Source of the DNA: Paracoccaceae bacterium
Lineage (GTDB): Bacteria > Pseudomonadota > Alphaproteobacteria > Rhodobacterales > Rhodobacteraceae
DNA length: 14,352 nucleotides
Assembly (NCBI GenBank): GCA_009922885.1
Contig: RFUP01000018.1
Coordinates: 1 to 14,352, forward strand
Reading direction: 5' to 3'
In this document: piece after piece, positions 1-8,288 of the stretch
Position numbering within the stretch: position 1 is the stretch's first letter
How the letters are laid out: every line of letters begins with the position of its first letter
The notes under the pieces: generated by a model
Seen by the model: the letters and a program-made list of their open reading frames with translations, nothing else
What the model was told of the DNA's origin: nothing
The model's database searches: none
Position numbers and translations under genes: made by a program

Positions 1-1083
1 AACCCTGGCAGATCCCGATGCGGTTCTGGTTATTGATGAAACTGGCTTTCTGAAACAAGGTCACGCGTCTTGCGGCGTGGCGCGGCAGTATACTGGTTCT
101 GCTGGTAAGATCACCAACTGCCAGATCGGGGTCTTTGCCTCCTATGTTTCGCGTCACGGCCATGCGTTCATTGATCGATCCTTGTATCTGCCAAAGGCAT
201 GGGCCGATGATCCGATACGGCGGAACAAAACCCATGTGCCCGAGACTGTTGAATTTGCCACAAAACCCTCTCTTGCCTGCGCTATGATTCAGCGCGCGCT
301 CTCGACCGATGTCCCTTTCTCTTGGGTGGCGGCCGACAGCGTTTACGGGGTGGGGAGCATCGAAATGACGTTGCGCCGTGCGGCAAAGGGCTATGTTCTT
401 GGCGTCAGTTCCAGTCATGGATTGACGTCTTGGGGCAAATCTTATGCCGTATCTGGCACGGCAAAGGAGATCGCCGCCGCTCTGCCCGAGGATGCCTGGA
501 AACGCCTCTCGCCCGGGGATGGCACAAAAGGCACAAGGTTGCATGACTGGGCCTATCTCGACCTCGCAGATCTCGATGCAGGTGATTTTGGCGCTGACTT
601 CACCGGCACATGGACCCGCGGCCTTCTGATCCGCCGCAACATTGCCGATGGCGATACTTCTTACTTCACAACCTGGTGCCCACAGGGAACCTCGATCGAA
701 ACCCTCGCTCGGATCGAGGGCCACCGGTGGGCGATCGAAGACAGTTTTGAAACTGCGAAGAATGAACTCGGCCTCGACCATAACGAAACGCGTTCTTGGC
801 ATGGTTGGCACCGTCATGTCTCGCTGGTCATGCTTGCCTTCGCAATGACCGCTGTGATCCGCCATCACGCAAACGTCGCGCCACACCCAAAAACGCTGAG
901 AAAGAACAATCAGATGCATTACCGGCACTGATCCGCTGGTCGATACAGGAAATTCGCCGCATCGCGAACAAAATGACGCAACGCCAGATCGAACCCTCCG
1001 ACATCATCGCGTGGTCAGTCTGGAGACGCGCCCATCAAGCCGTAGCAAGGCAGTGCCACATCAAATCAAAATTGCAACTGTAA
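1..1083 (+). mobile_element. IS701-family insertion sequence, right part
   Basis: The window opens inside an insertion sequence. Only the part carrying most of the transposase gene and its 3' end is present, so the left terminal repeat and the target duplication cannot be seen. The right end must lie between the last transposase codon (1083) and the stop of the next gene (1195 on the opposite strand). I could not recognise the terminal inverted repeat without its partner, so the stated end is the end of the coding part, not the true element boundary. Confidence 0.8.
2..1083 (+). pseudogene. IS701-family DDE transposase, 5' partial, frame-disrupted
   Basis: This is the DDE transposase of an IS701-family element. 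Reading is open from base 2 with no start codon in the window; a GTG at 77 is internal because the upstream codons give the family motif VIDETGF. The catalytic triad is visible: Asp at 35-37 (DETG), Asp at 335-337 (AADSVYG) and the Glu of the EDSFETAKNELG block near 740-775. The frame then runs into TGA at 929-931, giving an unrelated tail. The expected family C-terminus (ALIRWSIQEIRRIA, then AWSVWRRAHQ) continues in the -1 frame and ends with TAA at 1081-1083. The frame must change between about 870 and 928. A one-base lesion is the simplest explanation. A -1 slip at the heptamer C CCA AAA (886-892) would also restore the full protein. The truncated product keeps all three catalytic residues. 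Confidence 0.85.
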
Positions 1084-1192
1084 TGCTAATCCCAACTGGT
1101 ACGAAAAGGGTCTGGAAGCCAAACCGCTCAGAACAAAATTGCAGAGCAACACAGGACCAAGAACTACTACGTCGTCATGTCGACACGAGACC

Positions 1193-1942
1193 TTAGAGAG
1201 GAGTGCCAAAACTGCGGCTCTCGCGGCCTTCCGCTTTGCGGCGGTCGTCGACCTCGCGGATTTCCTTGTCGATGCCACCGCGCTCCAGCCAACCATGTGG
1301 GTTCTGCACTGTCGGCAGTGCCTTGACGACAATCGTGAAGCGCTCATGGGCAACATCGTAGAGACGGCGCAATTCGGCCAGCGGGTCGGGATGATCGTCG
1401 GCGCGCAGATCAAGCCACGGATACGGCTGGTCCCGATGAACAATCAGTGCTGCGGATTGCGTGCCGCGCTTGTCACCGCCTGCAGCTTCTCCAGCCTCCA
1501 TCGCCGTCATCAACCGCTCGGCCAGCGGCAAGTCCGCACTGTCGAGATAGCAGGCCAACGTATCGGCGATAACAGCTTCGCCCACCAGCATGTTGCCAGC
1601 CACTGAGACACCCAAAGCCGCCCTGTGTCCGCACCAATCTACGCAGTCCACCCCCGTATGCGCTGCGGTGCGGCCCTGCACATCGACCATGTGAAGTTGC
1701 CGATTGGCCTGGCCTTTATCGGCTGCAACAAGCGCGTTCACCACGTCCACTGGTGCATATCCAGCGGCAAGATGATCTGCGGCGTCGATGCCCCACAAAG
1801 GATTGACAAACGCTTGCGTCGCAACTGCGCCTCGCCCGATGCGGATATGTGGAACCAGCATTCCCACCGCAAAGAAGCGGCTGGCGACAGCGACGCCCAA
1901 CTCTCCGGTTTTCTCGTCAAACGCACAGATCGAATAGGTCAT
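1193..1942 (-). CDS. DUF1028 family protein, predicted Ntn-hydrolase fold
   Basis: This 249-residue protein belongs to the DUF1028 family, whose biochemical role is not established and which is predicted to have an Ntn-hydrolase fold. Visible family features are the N-terminal MTYSICAFD strand, the block SRFFAVGMLVPHIR followed by GAVATQAFVNP (residues 21-48), the AAHTG motif near residue 95 and the SVAGNML motif at 113-119. Thr2, exposed if Met1 is removed, is the candidate N-terminal nucleophile. There is no signal peptide, so it should be cytoplasmic. It is the last gene of the operon and starts 10 bases after the GGT stop. Its GAGGAG ribosome site overlaps that TGA, suggesting translational coupling. 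The stop lies 109 bases from the transposase end; the length and C-terminus look complete, but the IS may have landed just behind it. The context suggests hydrolysis of an amide or peptide-like compound brought in by the ABC system. Confidence 0.88.
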   Translation of the reverse strand: MTYSICAFDEKTGELGVAVASRFFAVGMLVPHIRIGRGAVATQAFVNPLWGIDAADHLAAGYAPVDVVNALVAADKGQANRQLHMVDVQGRTAAHTGVDCVDWCGHRAALGVSVAGNMLVGEAVIADTLACYLDSADLPLAERLMTAMEAGEAAGGDKRGTQSAALIVHRDQPYPWLDLRADDHPDPLAELRRLYDVAHERFTIVVKALPTVQNPHGWLERGGIDKEIREVDDRRKAEGRESRSFGTPL

Positions 1943-1952
1943 GGTTTTCTCC

Positions 1953-3746
1953 TCAGCGTCCTACGGCATAGGCCTGCATCAGGCGCGGTGTTGCGGCGGC
2001 CTTGAGCATCCCGTGGGGTGTGCGGCATGCGGCGGTCAGGCGGCCAACGGTCCACGGCTCGGCAACTTCAAGATCGTGGCCGCGCGCCCGCAAATCAGCG
2101 ATGACGGCTTCGCCAAAAGCCGGCTCCACCATCAGGTGGCCGGGCCGCACCGGGCGCGGATCGAACGACCCCTGGAAATGGGCGGTGTTGAAGAGCGGAG
2201 CGTCGATGGATTCCTGCAGGTTCATGCCGGAATGAACCAAGCGCAGGAACAGCATCAGCTGCCATTGATCCTGTTGATCGCCGCCCGGCGTGCCGAACGC
2301 ATGGCGTGTACCATCGGGTGCCTGCGCCATCGACGGTGACAGCGTTGTGCGCGGACGGCGTCCGGGGGCGAGCGACGTGGGCAGCCCCTCTTGCAGCCAG
2401 AACATCTGGGCGCGGGAATTGAGAGGCATGCCAAGACCGGGCACCACAGGCGAGCTTTGCAGCCAGCCCCCCGAAGGTGTCGCCGAAACGGAATTGCCCC
2501 ATTGGTCGATCACGTCGATATGCACGGTGTCGCCGCGCTTTTCCGACAGATGCGCCATGGTCGGCTCGCCTGCGCCCACGCCTCCCCCGGAGGCTTCTTC
2601 GCTTGCCTTGGCGCGGGCGATGGCGGCGTCCGCCTGTTGGGCGAAGCCGTCGATCCGGCCCGGCCGCTGGTCGAGCGAGGCTTTCGACCCCAACAGCCCT
2701 CGACGGGTGTCGGCATAAGCGCGCGACAAGAGCGTTTCAGTTGGGATGTCACTGTGCAGGGGATCGCCGTAATAGGCTTCGCGGTCTGCAAAGGCGAGCT
2801 TCATCGCCTCGGTGACCGTGTGCACAAAGTCCGCACCTCGGCTGTCCATGTCGGCGATGCCGGATCCATCAAGAAGACGTAAAGCCTGCAAGAGGCTTGG
2901 CCCCTGGCTCCACATACCAGCTTTACAGACTGTCCAGCCTTCGTAGTCCACGGACAGCGGCGTTTCCCACGTCTCTGTCCAGCTTGCCATGTCCTGACCG
3001 GTCAGCACCCCCTTATGACGCGCGCCGGACGCATCCATCACACAGGCATCCCGCATCCATGTGTCGATCGCCTCCGCGATAAAGCCTTCGTAGAACGCGC
3101 GCCGCGCGGCGTCAATCTGCGCCTCACGGCCCGAGACGGTCTCGGCTTCGGCCAGCAACCGGTCCCATGTGTCGGCCAAGTCGGGATTGCGCATGAGCGA
3201 CCACGCCTGGGGTGCGCTCCCCCCCGGCATCCAAGTCGCGGCAGAGGTCGACCATTCATCACGGAAGAAGTCGGACAGCCCGTCAATGGTCGCGGCGACG
3301 CGTGGCAGCACGGGGTGGCCATGGCGGGCGTAATAGATCGCCGGCTCCAAGATTGCGCGCAGCGGCAGTTTGCCGTGGTCCCGCAACAGCGCCATCCACG
3401 CCCCGAACGCACCGGGGATCACCGTCGCCAGAAGTCCCGAACCGGGCACGCTGTCCAACCCTTCGGCGCGGTAATGCGCGATGGTCGCCCCTGCCGGTGC
3501 CGTCCCCTGCCCGCAGAGCACCTGCGGCGCGTCATCCCCGGCACCGCGCCACAGAAGCGGCATGTCGCCCAACGGCCCGTTCAGATGCGGCTCGACCACA
3601 TGCAGCGTAAAGCCCATGGCCGCCGCAGCATCGGCGGCGCTGCCACCCACCTCAAGGATCTTCATCCCGACGGCAGAAGCAATCCAATGGGTCGAGGCAA
3701 CGACGCCGAAAGTGCCCTTGATCTCGGGTCTGGTGGTAAATTGCAT
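1953..3746 (-). CDS. Gamma-glutamyltransferase family protein (cytoplasmic Ntn hydrolase)
   Basis: This 597-residue protein is a full-length gamma-glutamyltransferase, an enzyme that is made as a proenzyme, cuts itself before a threonine and then hydrolyses or transfers gamma-glutamyl groups. The large-subunit part carries GGSAADAAAAMGF (34-46) and VVEPHLNGPLGD (50-61). The predicted cleavage point is Thr407 in RGDTVHIDVID, where it becomes the nucleophile. The small subunit has TTLSPSMA (467-474) and the oxyanion-type GTPGGD (485-490). There is no signal peptide, unlike the periplasmic E. coli enzyme, so it should act in the cytoplasm after import. The usual double glycine after NGP is changed to Leu-Gly. 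A purine-rich AAAGGGACGG precedes the ATG. The gene lies 15 bases after the second permease gene and 10 before the DUF1028 gene. The family is certain; the substrate (glutathione or another gamma-glutamyl compound) is inferred, and related cephalosporin-acylase-like activity is possible. Confidence 0.92.
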   Translation of the reverse strand: MQFTTRPEIKGTFGVVASTHWIASAVGMKILEVGGSAADAAAAMGFTLHVVEPHLNGPLGDMPLLWRGAGDDAPQVLCGQGTAPAGATIAHYRAEGLDSVPGSGLLATVIPGAFGAWMALLRDHGKLPLRAILEPAIYYARHGHPVLPRVAATIDGLSDFFRDEWSTSAATWMPGGSAPQAWSLMRNPDLADTWDRLLAEAETVSGREAQIDAARRAFYEGFIAEAIDTWMRDACVMDASGARHKGVLTGQDMASWTETWETPLSVDYEGWTVCKAGMWSQGPSLLQALRLLDGSGIADMDSRGADFVHTVTEAMKLAFADREAYYGDPLHSDIPTETLLSRAYADTRRGLLGSKASLDQRPGRIDGFAQQADAAIARAKASEEASGGGVGAGEPTMAHLSEKRGDTVHIDVIDQWGNSVSATPSGGWLQSSPVVPGLGMPLNSRAQMFWLQEGLPTSLAPGRRPRTTLSPSMAQAPDGTRHAFGTPGGDQQDQWQLMLFLRLVHSGMNLQESIDAPLFNTAHFQGSFDPRPVRPGHLMVEPAFGEAVIADLRARGHDLEVAEPWTVGRLTAACRTPHGMLKAAATPRLMQAYAVGR

Positions 3747-3761
3747 GTCCGTCCCTTTGTC

Positions 3762-4643
3762 TTACGTATCGCGCGGGTCAAGCGCATCCCGCAGCCCGTC
3801 ACCCAGCAGGTTGAAGCCCAGCACCACGAGAAAAATCGCAATGCCCGGGTAAAGCGCCATCCACGGCGCCTGTTCGAGAAAATTCTTGGCGATGTTCAGC
3901 ATCGCACCCCAGCTAGGCGCTGGCGGTTGCTGACCGAGCCCCAGAAAGCTGAGCGACGCCTCGGCGATGATCGCAGTGGCGATGGTCAGCGTTGATTGCA
4001 CGATGATTGGCGGCAGGATGTTGGGCAGAATGTAGCGCCTGATCAGGCCAAGATGCCCGATCCCGACCGCTCGGGCACTTTCCACGTAATCCTCGGTCAT
4101 CACGCTGAGGGTCTGCGCTCGGGCCAGCCGGATGAAGATCGGCATGGCCGAGAGGCCAATGGCAATCATCGCATTTTGCAACGACGGGCCAAGGAAGGCG
4201 GCTAGCGCGATCGCAAGGATCAAGAACGGTGCAGCCAGCAGCGCCTCGGTGAAGCGCGAGATCACGGCATCGGTCCAGCCGCGCAGGTAACCAGCCAACA
4301 TCCCGAGTGGCACGCCCAGCAGCACGGCGATCGCGACAGAAACGACCCCCGCAAGCAGAGACGCTTGCGCCCCCCAGATCATGCGAGACAGCACATCGCG
4401 GCCGATTTCGTCCGTGCCGAACGGATGTGCGGCCGATGGCGCCTTGCGCACGGCGGACCAGTCAGTTTCGGCGGGTCCCGGAACGGGCAGAATGGGTGCC
4501 AGCAGCGCAACGATCAGAAAGAAGGAAACAACAGCTCCGCCCAGCAGCGCATAAGGATTGCGCCGGAACTTTTCCCATGCGCGGTTGCGGCGGCGGGGAG
4601 GCAGCGGGTCGGCTAAGACCTGCGGATCGACGACAGCAGTCAT
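3762..4643 (-). CDS. Oligopeptide-type ABC transporter permease (DppC/GsiD-like)
   Basis: This 293-residue inner-membrane protein is the second permease of a dipeptide/oligopeptide-type ABC importer. It has a cytoplasmic N-terminus rich in Pro and Arg (residues 10-30), a first membrane segment at about 32-52, and the OppC N-terminal signature HPFGTDEIGRDVLSRMIWGA (73-92). The BPD_transp_1 core follows, with about five more hydrophobic segments. The EAA loop that contacts the ATPase is at about 186-216 (YVESARAVGIG, then ILPNILPPI). Its ATG overlaps the stop of the upstream permease gene as ATGA, so the two are probably translated in a coupled way and form a heterodimer. The family also serves glutathione, nickel and opines, so homology alone does not fix the substrate. 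Confidence 0.93.
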   Translation of the reverse strand: MTAVVDPQVLADPLPPRRRNRAWEKFRRNPYALLGGAVVSFFLIVALLAPILPVPGPAETDWSAVRKAPSAAHPFGTDEIGRDVLSRMIWGAQASLLAGVVSVAIAVLLGVPLGMLAGYLRGWTDAVISRFTEALLAAPFLILAIALAAFLGPSLQNAMIAIGLSAMPIFIRLARAQTLSVMTEDYVESARAVGIGHLGLIRRYILPNILPPIIVQSTLTIATAIIAEASLSFLGLGQQPPAPSWGAMLNIAKNFLEQAPWMALYPGIAIFLVVLGFNLLGDGLRDALDPRDT

Positions 4644-5584
4644 TGGTCAGACATCCTTGGGTTCAGGACGCGATACGCCGCGTCGGCCAGAATGTTCATG
4701 GCGATGAAGGCGATTCCGGTGCACAGAACGATACCCTGGACCACCGCGTAATCCCGATTGAATACGGCATCCACCACCAGTTTGCCGAAGCCGGGAATGG
4801 TGAAGATTTGCTCGGTCAGGACTGCACCAGCCAACAGTTCGCCGAACAGAAGCGTGATAACGGTCACCACCGGCACCAGTGCATTGCGCAGCGCGTGTTT
4901 CACCAGCACGACGCGCTCCCGCAGACCCTTGGCGCGCGCTGTGCGAACATAATCGGATTTCAGCACCGACAGCATAGCCGAACGTGTATGGCGCATGAGC
5001 GTCGCGGCGATGGCAGTGCCCAGAACGAAGGCTGGCATGAGCATGACCTTGATCGACTGCATGGGGTCTTCAGACAGCGGCATGTATCCCGAAGCGGGTA
5101 GCCAGCCGAGTTTGACCGACACCAGCAGGATCAACATGATGCCAAGCCAGAAATTCGGAACGGACAGGCCCGACAGCGCCACGATATTGGCCAGCCAGTC
5201 AATCCACGTGCCTTTCCTATAGGCCGACAGAACCCCGGCGGGAATGCCGATCAGGATGGCGATGATCAGCGCCATGACGGCAAGCTGGATCGTCACAGGC
5301 AGTTTTCCCCCGATCAGTTCAAGAACAGGTTGCTGCGTGCGCAGGGAAATCCCCAGATCGCCCTGCAGCGCAGCGCCCGCCCAGGCAAGGTATTGCACCG
5401 GGATGGGATCGTTCATCCGGTATTTCTCGCGCAAAGCCTCGATCACCGCGGGATCGCGCTCTTCGCCCGCCATCACGAGGATGGGGTCGCCTGGCAGCAG
5501 GTGCTGCAGCGTGAAGACAAAGATTGAGATCAGGATGACGGTTGGGATCGCGATAAGGATGCGGCGACCGATGAAAGCAAGCAT
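4640..5584 (-). CDS. Oligopeptide-type ABC transporter permease (DppB/GsiC-like)
   Basis: This 314-residue inner-membrane protein is the first permease of the importer. It shows the DppB/GsiC pattern: an N-terminal membrane helix at about 9-29 followed by LLPGDPILVMAG (29-40), a periplasmic loop with REKYRMNDPIPVQYLAW (52-68) and GDLGISL (75-81), and then five further hydrophobic segments. The EAA loop is at about 212-242 (YVRTARAKGLRE, then HALRNALVPVV). The C-terminal block ends VLNPRMSDQ. An AGGA ribosome site lies about 8 bases before the ATG. The 64-base gap to the solute-binding protein gene is filled by two hairpins, the nearer one ending close to this ribosome site. This may lower expression of the membrane part relative to the binding protein. 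Confidence 0.93.
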   Translation of the reverse strand: MLAFIGRRILIAIPTVILISIFVFTLQHLLPGDPILVMAGEERDPAVIEALREKYRMNDPIPVQYLAWAGAALQGDLGISLRTQQPVLELIGGKLPVTIQLAVMALIIAILIGIPAGVLSAYRKGTWIDWLANIVALSGLSVPNFWLGIMLILLVSVKLGWLPASGYMPLSEDPMQSIKVMLMPAFVLGTAIAATLMRHTRSAMLSVLKSDYVRTARAKGLRERVVLVKHALRNALVPVVTVITLLFGELLAGAVLTEQIFTIPGFGKLVVDAVFNRDYAVVQGIVLCTGIAFIAMNILADAAYRVLNPRMSDQ

Positions 5585-5597
5585 AACTGTTCCTGCT

Positions 5598-5635
5598 GCG
5601 GCAAGGGAAGATTGCCGCCCCGGTGCATGACCGGG
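5598..5635 (-). promoter_or_regulatory. Two adjacent hairpins in the binding-protein/permease gap
   Basis: Two perfect inverted repeats stand back to back between the binding-protein stop and the permease start. The first (in transcript order) is 5635-5619: a 6-bp stem CCCGGT/ACCGGG with a 5-base loop. The second is 5618-5598: a 7-bp stem GCGGCAA/TTGCCGC with a 7-base loop. No U-run follows, so they are not classical terminators. Hairpins here are a known way to protect the upstream binding-protein mRNA from 3' decay or to reduce expression of the following genes; that role is inferred. Confidence 0.6.
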
Positions 5636-5648
5636 ACAGCGATTGGCA

Positions 5649-7160
5649 TTACTCGGTCATCGACACGCCATGCAAGCGGATCATGCCGTCCGGATAGGGA
5701 ACAAAGCCCAACACGTTGTTGTCGAGCGCCCAGATCCACACCTGATGGTAGAGGTAGACGATCGGGCTGTCCTCCTGCAGGATCGCAAGCGCCGCATCAT
5801 ACTTTTCTTTCCGGTCGGCGGTGTCGTTGGACAGGCGCGCCTCGTTCAAGAGCGTGTCGACCTCAGGGTTGGAATACTTGGAATCGTTGATCCCGCCGCC
5901 AGTGGTCATGAACTGGTGAATGTTCCCATCCGGATCGACCCGGCCCGACCAGCCGATCTGGCTCGCCATGTAATCGCCCGCGGACTGATCACTCAGCAGC
6001 GTCGCGAATTCCTTGGCGGTCAGGCTGATATTGATGCCCGCCTCAGCGGCCATCGCCTGCACCACCTGCATCACCTGCGTCTGCACCGGGTTGTTGGCGA
6101 CCTGCACCTCAACGTCGACACCATCGGCGAAACCGGCATCGGCAAGCAGTGCCTTGGCGGCCTCGACATCGCGCTCAGGCACGGGGAAGGCGGTGTTGAA
6201 CCACGGCGAATCCGGCGGATAAGGCTGGTTACCAGCCGCGAACGCGCCTTCGAACACAACCTGGTTCAGCGCGGCACGATCAATTGCCAGCGAAAGTGCC
6301 CGACGAACGCGGCTGTCGGTGCCGATAGGCGTGTTCGCCCGGTCGCCATTGCCGACATTGACCGTGATCCCCTGGTAGCCGAGCGAGGTCGCTTTTTCCA
6401 TCGTCAGGCCATCATCGGACATGACAGACGGCACGTCCGTCGCCGCCAAACGTTCGAGCATGTCAAGGTCACCAGCCCTCAGGTTCGCAAGACGCACGGT
6501 GGTGTCCGGGATCGGCAGGAAGGTCACGCTGTCGAAGTTGATCTCGTCCGCGCGGTAGTAGTCTGCGAACTTCTCAAGCACGATGCGATCCTGTTGGATG
6601 CGCTCCTTGAAAGTGAAGGGCCCCGCGCAGACTGGGTTTAGGCCGAACTCTTCGCCCGCTTCCTCAGCAGCCTTCGGCGACAGCATCATGCCCGCCCGGT
6701 CGGCAAACTGCGCGATGAGCGTCGCATCGGGAGCTGCGAGGCTGATCTTGATCGTGGTGTCGTCTACGACCTCCCAGCTTTCGACCGAAGACACCTCGGA
6801 CTTGCGGCGGCTCAGCTCGAAATTCTTTGAGCGGTTGAGGTTATAGGCCACTGCCTCGGCGTTGAACGGCTCGCCATCGTGAAACACCACGCCATCTCGC
6901 AGCGTCATCGTCAGCTCGGTGCCGTCAGCATTCCATTCCCAGCCAGTCGCCAGCATTGGGATGATTTCCAGTTGCGGCGTAATATCGACCAGCTTGTCGC
7001 AGAGCGAAGCATAGACGATGCGCCCTACGAAGGTGCGCGACTGGTCGGGATCGAGAACGTCGGGGTCTTCCTGAAGCCCAATGCGCAGGTCCTGCGCGTG
7101 GACCAGACCACTTGAGGCGGCAAGCAACGCCGCAAGGCCCAATGTCTTTAAGGTTTGCAT
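5649..7160 (-). CDS. Periplasmic solute-binding protein, SBP_bac_5 family (DppA/GsiB-like)
   Basis: This 503-residue protein is the extracytoplasmic receptor of the ABC importer. Residues 1-22 form a Sec signal peptide: Lys5, the hydrophobic run LGLAALLAASSGLV, and a likely cut after VHA before Gln23. There is no lipobox Cys, so it should be soluble in the periplasm. The mature part follows the SBP_bac_5 plan: LRIGLQEDPDVLDPDQSRTF at the start, YASLCDKLVDI, then ELTMTLRDGVVFHDGEPFNAEAVAYNLNR (about 90-120), NPVCAGPFTFKE, VRRALSLAIDRAALNQVVFEGAF, and a C-terminal QEDSPIVYLYHQVWIW. These are typical of dipeptide, oligopeptide and glutathione receptors. A GAGGAG ribosome site lies about 8 bases before the ATG. 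The gene sits between the ATPase pair and the permeases, with a 51-base gap upstream and a hairpin-filled gap downstream. The ligand cannot be read from the sequence. Confidence 0.93.
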   Translation of the reverse strand: MQTLKTLGLAALLAASSGLVHAQDLRIGLQEDPDVLDPDQSRTFVGRIVYASLCDKLVDITPQLEIIPMLATGWEWNADGTELTMTLRDGVVFHDGEPFNAEAVAYNLNRSKNFELSRRKSEVSSVESWEVVDDTTIKISLAAPDATLIAQFADRAGMMLSPKAAEEAGEEFGLNPVCAGPFTFKERIQQDRIVLEKFADYYRADEINFDSVTFLPIPDTTVRLANLRAGDLDMLERLAATDVPSVMSDDGLTMEKATSLGYQGITVNVGNGDRANTPIGTDSRVRRALSLAIDRAALNQVVFEGAFAAGNQPYPPDSPWFNTAFPVPERDVEAAKALLADAGFADGVDVEVQVANNPVQTQVMQVVQAMAAEAGINISLTAKEFATLLSDQSAGDYMASQIGWSGRVDPDGNIHQFMTTGGGINDSKYSNPEVDTLLNEARLSNDTADRKEKYDAALAILQEDSPIVYLYHQVWIWALDNNVLGFVPYPDGMIRLHGVSMTE

Positions 7161-7211
7161 GAGATCACTCCTCTGTCAGTTGGCTTGTAGTTATTCGTTA
7201 CGTCGTGATGG

Positions 7212-8288
7212 TCATCCCTTGGCTACGCCGTCCATGGCAGCCCGCGCAGCGCTGTAACGGGCAAACCGAGCCTGCGCGGCAGCGGCTCTTGGTTTTTCTT
7301 CGGAGGCGATTCCTTGGAGCGACAGGGTTTCGGCGAAATGACAGGCCACGCTGTGGTGTGCATCGGTCCCAAGCAGAACAGGACGTTCGGTGCGGCACCG
7401 GTCCTGTGCATGTGGGCAGCGGGTGTGGAACTTGCAGCCGGGCGGTGGTGCGATCGGGTTCGGCGGATCACCCTCAAGCGTCGTGCGCAGGCGCCTGGCG
7501 CCAGTGGATGGGATCGGGATCGCCGACAACAGTGCCCCAGTATAAGGGTGCTTGGGTGCTGCGAACAGCTCTTCCGCAGGGGCCAGTTCAACGATTTCGC
7601 CGAGATACATCACCGCCACCCGATCCGCGATATGGCGGATCACAGCCAGATCATGCGCGATGATGACAAGGGTCAGCCCGAATTCGGCCTTTAGGTCCTC
7701 AAGGATATTGATCACCTGCGCCTGGATCGACACGTCGAGCGCCGACACCGGCTCATCACCAATGACAATCTGCGGCCCGGTCGCCAAAGCCCGAGCGATG
7801 CCGATGCGCTGGCGCTGTCCGCCTGAAAACTCGTGCGGGTAGCGGTCTGCATGTTCCGGCCGCAGCCCAACTTTGCGCAGTAGATCAACCACCTTGGCGC
7901 GCTGCTCAGCCGCGGTGCCGATGCTGTGAATATTCAAGGGTTCACCGATCAGCGCGCCCACTGTCATGCGCGGATTGAGCGAGGAGAACGGGTCCTGAAA
8001 GATGAATTGCATGTGCTGGCGAAGCGCCCGCAATTCGGAAGCGCTAAGCGCCGATATGTCCCTTCCGGCATAAGTGACGCTACCCTCGGAAGGTGCAATC
8101 AGATGCGACAGAAGTCGTGCCAGTGTGGACTTGCCGCAGCCGGACTCGCCCACGATAGCAAAGGTTTCGCCCTCTTCGATGTCCAGATCGACGCCATTGA
8201 CTGCCTGCACCACCGTTGGCGCGACAAACAGCGGCTTCTTCGTCACGAAACGGCGGGTCAGCCCGCGCGCTGTTAGGATCGCGCTCAT
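7212..8288 (-). CDS. Oligopeptide-type ABC transporter ATPase (DppF/OppF-like)
   Basis: This 358-residue cytoplasmic protein is one of two ATPases driving the importer. Motifs in order: Walker A GESGCGKS (47-54), Q-loop Gln98 in FIFQDPFSSLNPRMTV, signature FSGGQRQR (154-161), Walker B IVIGDEP (174-180) with D-loop SALD, and switch His212. The region from about 240 on is the oligo_HPY-type C-terminal domain (HPYTGALLSAIP) and ends with four cysteines at 285, 291, 298 and 316, the pattern found in Dpp/Opp ATPases. A basic, Ala-rich tail of about 35 residues follows. It starts inside the stop of the first ATPase gene (ATGA overlap), which fits a heterodimer made in equal amounts. The N-terminal insert VTKKPLFVAPTVV before the first strand end is typical of the F-type subunit. 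Confidence 0.94.
   Translation of the reverse strand: MSAILTARGLTRRFVTKKPLFVAPTVVQAVNGVDLDIEEGETFAIVGESGCGKSTLARLLSHLIAPSEGSVTYAGRDISALSASELRALRQHMQFIFQDPFSSLNPRMTVGALIGEPLNIHSIGTAAEQRAKVVDLLRKVGLRPEHADRYPHEFSGGQRQRIGIARALATGPQIVIGDEPVSALDVSIQAQVINILEDLKAEFGLTLVIIAHDLAVIRHIADRVAVMYLGEIVELAPAEELFAAPKHPYTGALLSAIPIPSTGARRLRTTLEGDPPNPIAPPPGCKFHTRCPHAQDRCRTERPVLLGTDAHHSVACHFAETLSLQGIASEEKPRAAAAQARFARYSAARAAMDGVAKG

Noticed and set aside
77..931. Transposase starting at GTG 77 as a complete 284-residue protein.
   Set aside because: The same frame is open to the window edge and encodes the catalytic DETG motif upstream, so 77 is internal and the 5' end is outside the window.
1084..1192. Search for the IS right terminal repeat and an operon terminator.
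   Set aside because: Only a small GTCG/CGAC inverted repeat was found. There is no convincing stem with a T-run, and the IS end cannot be set without its left end.
2002..3995. Long plus-strand reading frames opposite the operon's GGT gene, the longest 326 codons.
   Set aside because: They are antisense shadows in G+C-rich coding DNA, Arg/Pro-rich, without recognisable motifs, and the minus-strand gene is certain.
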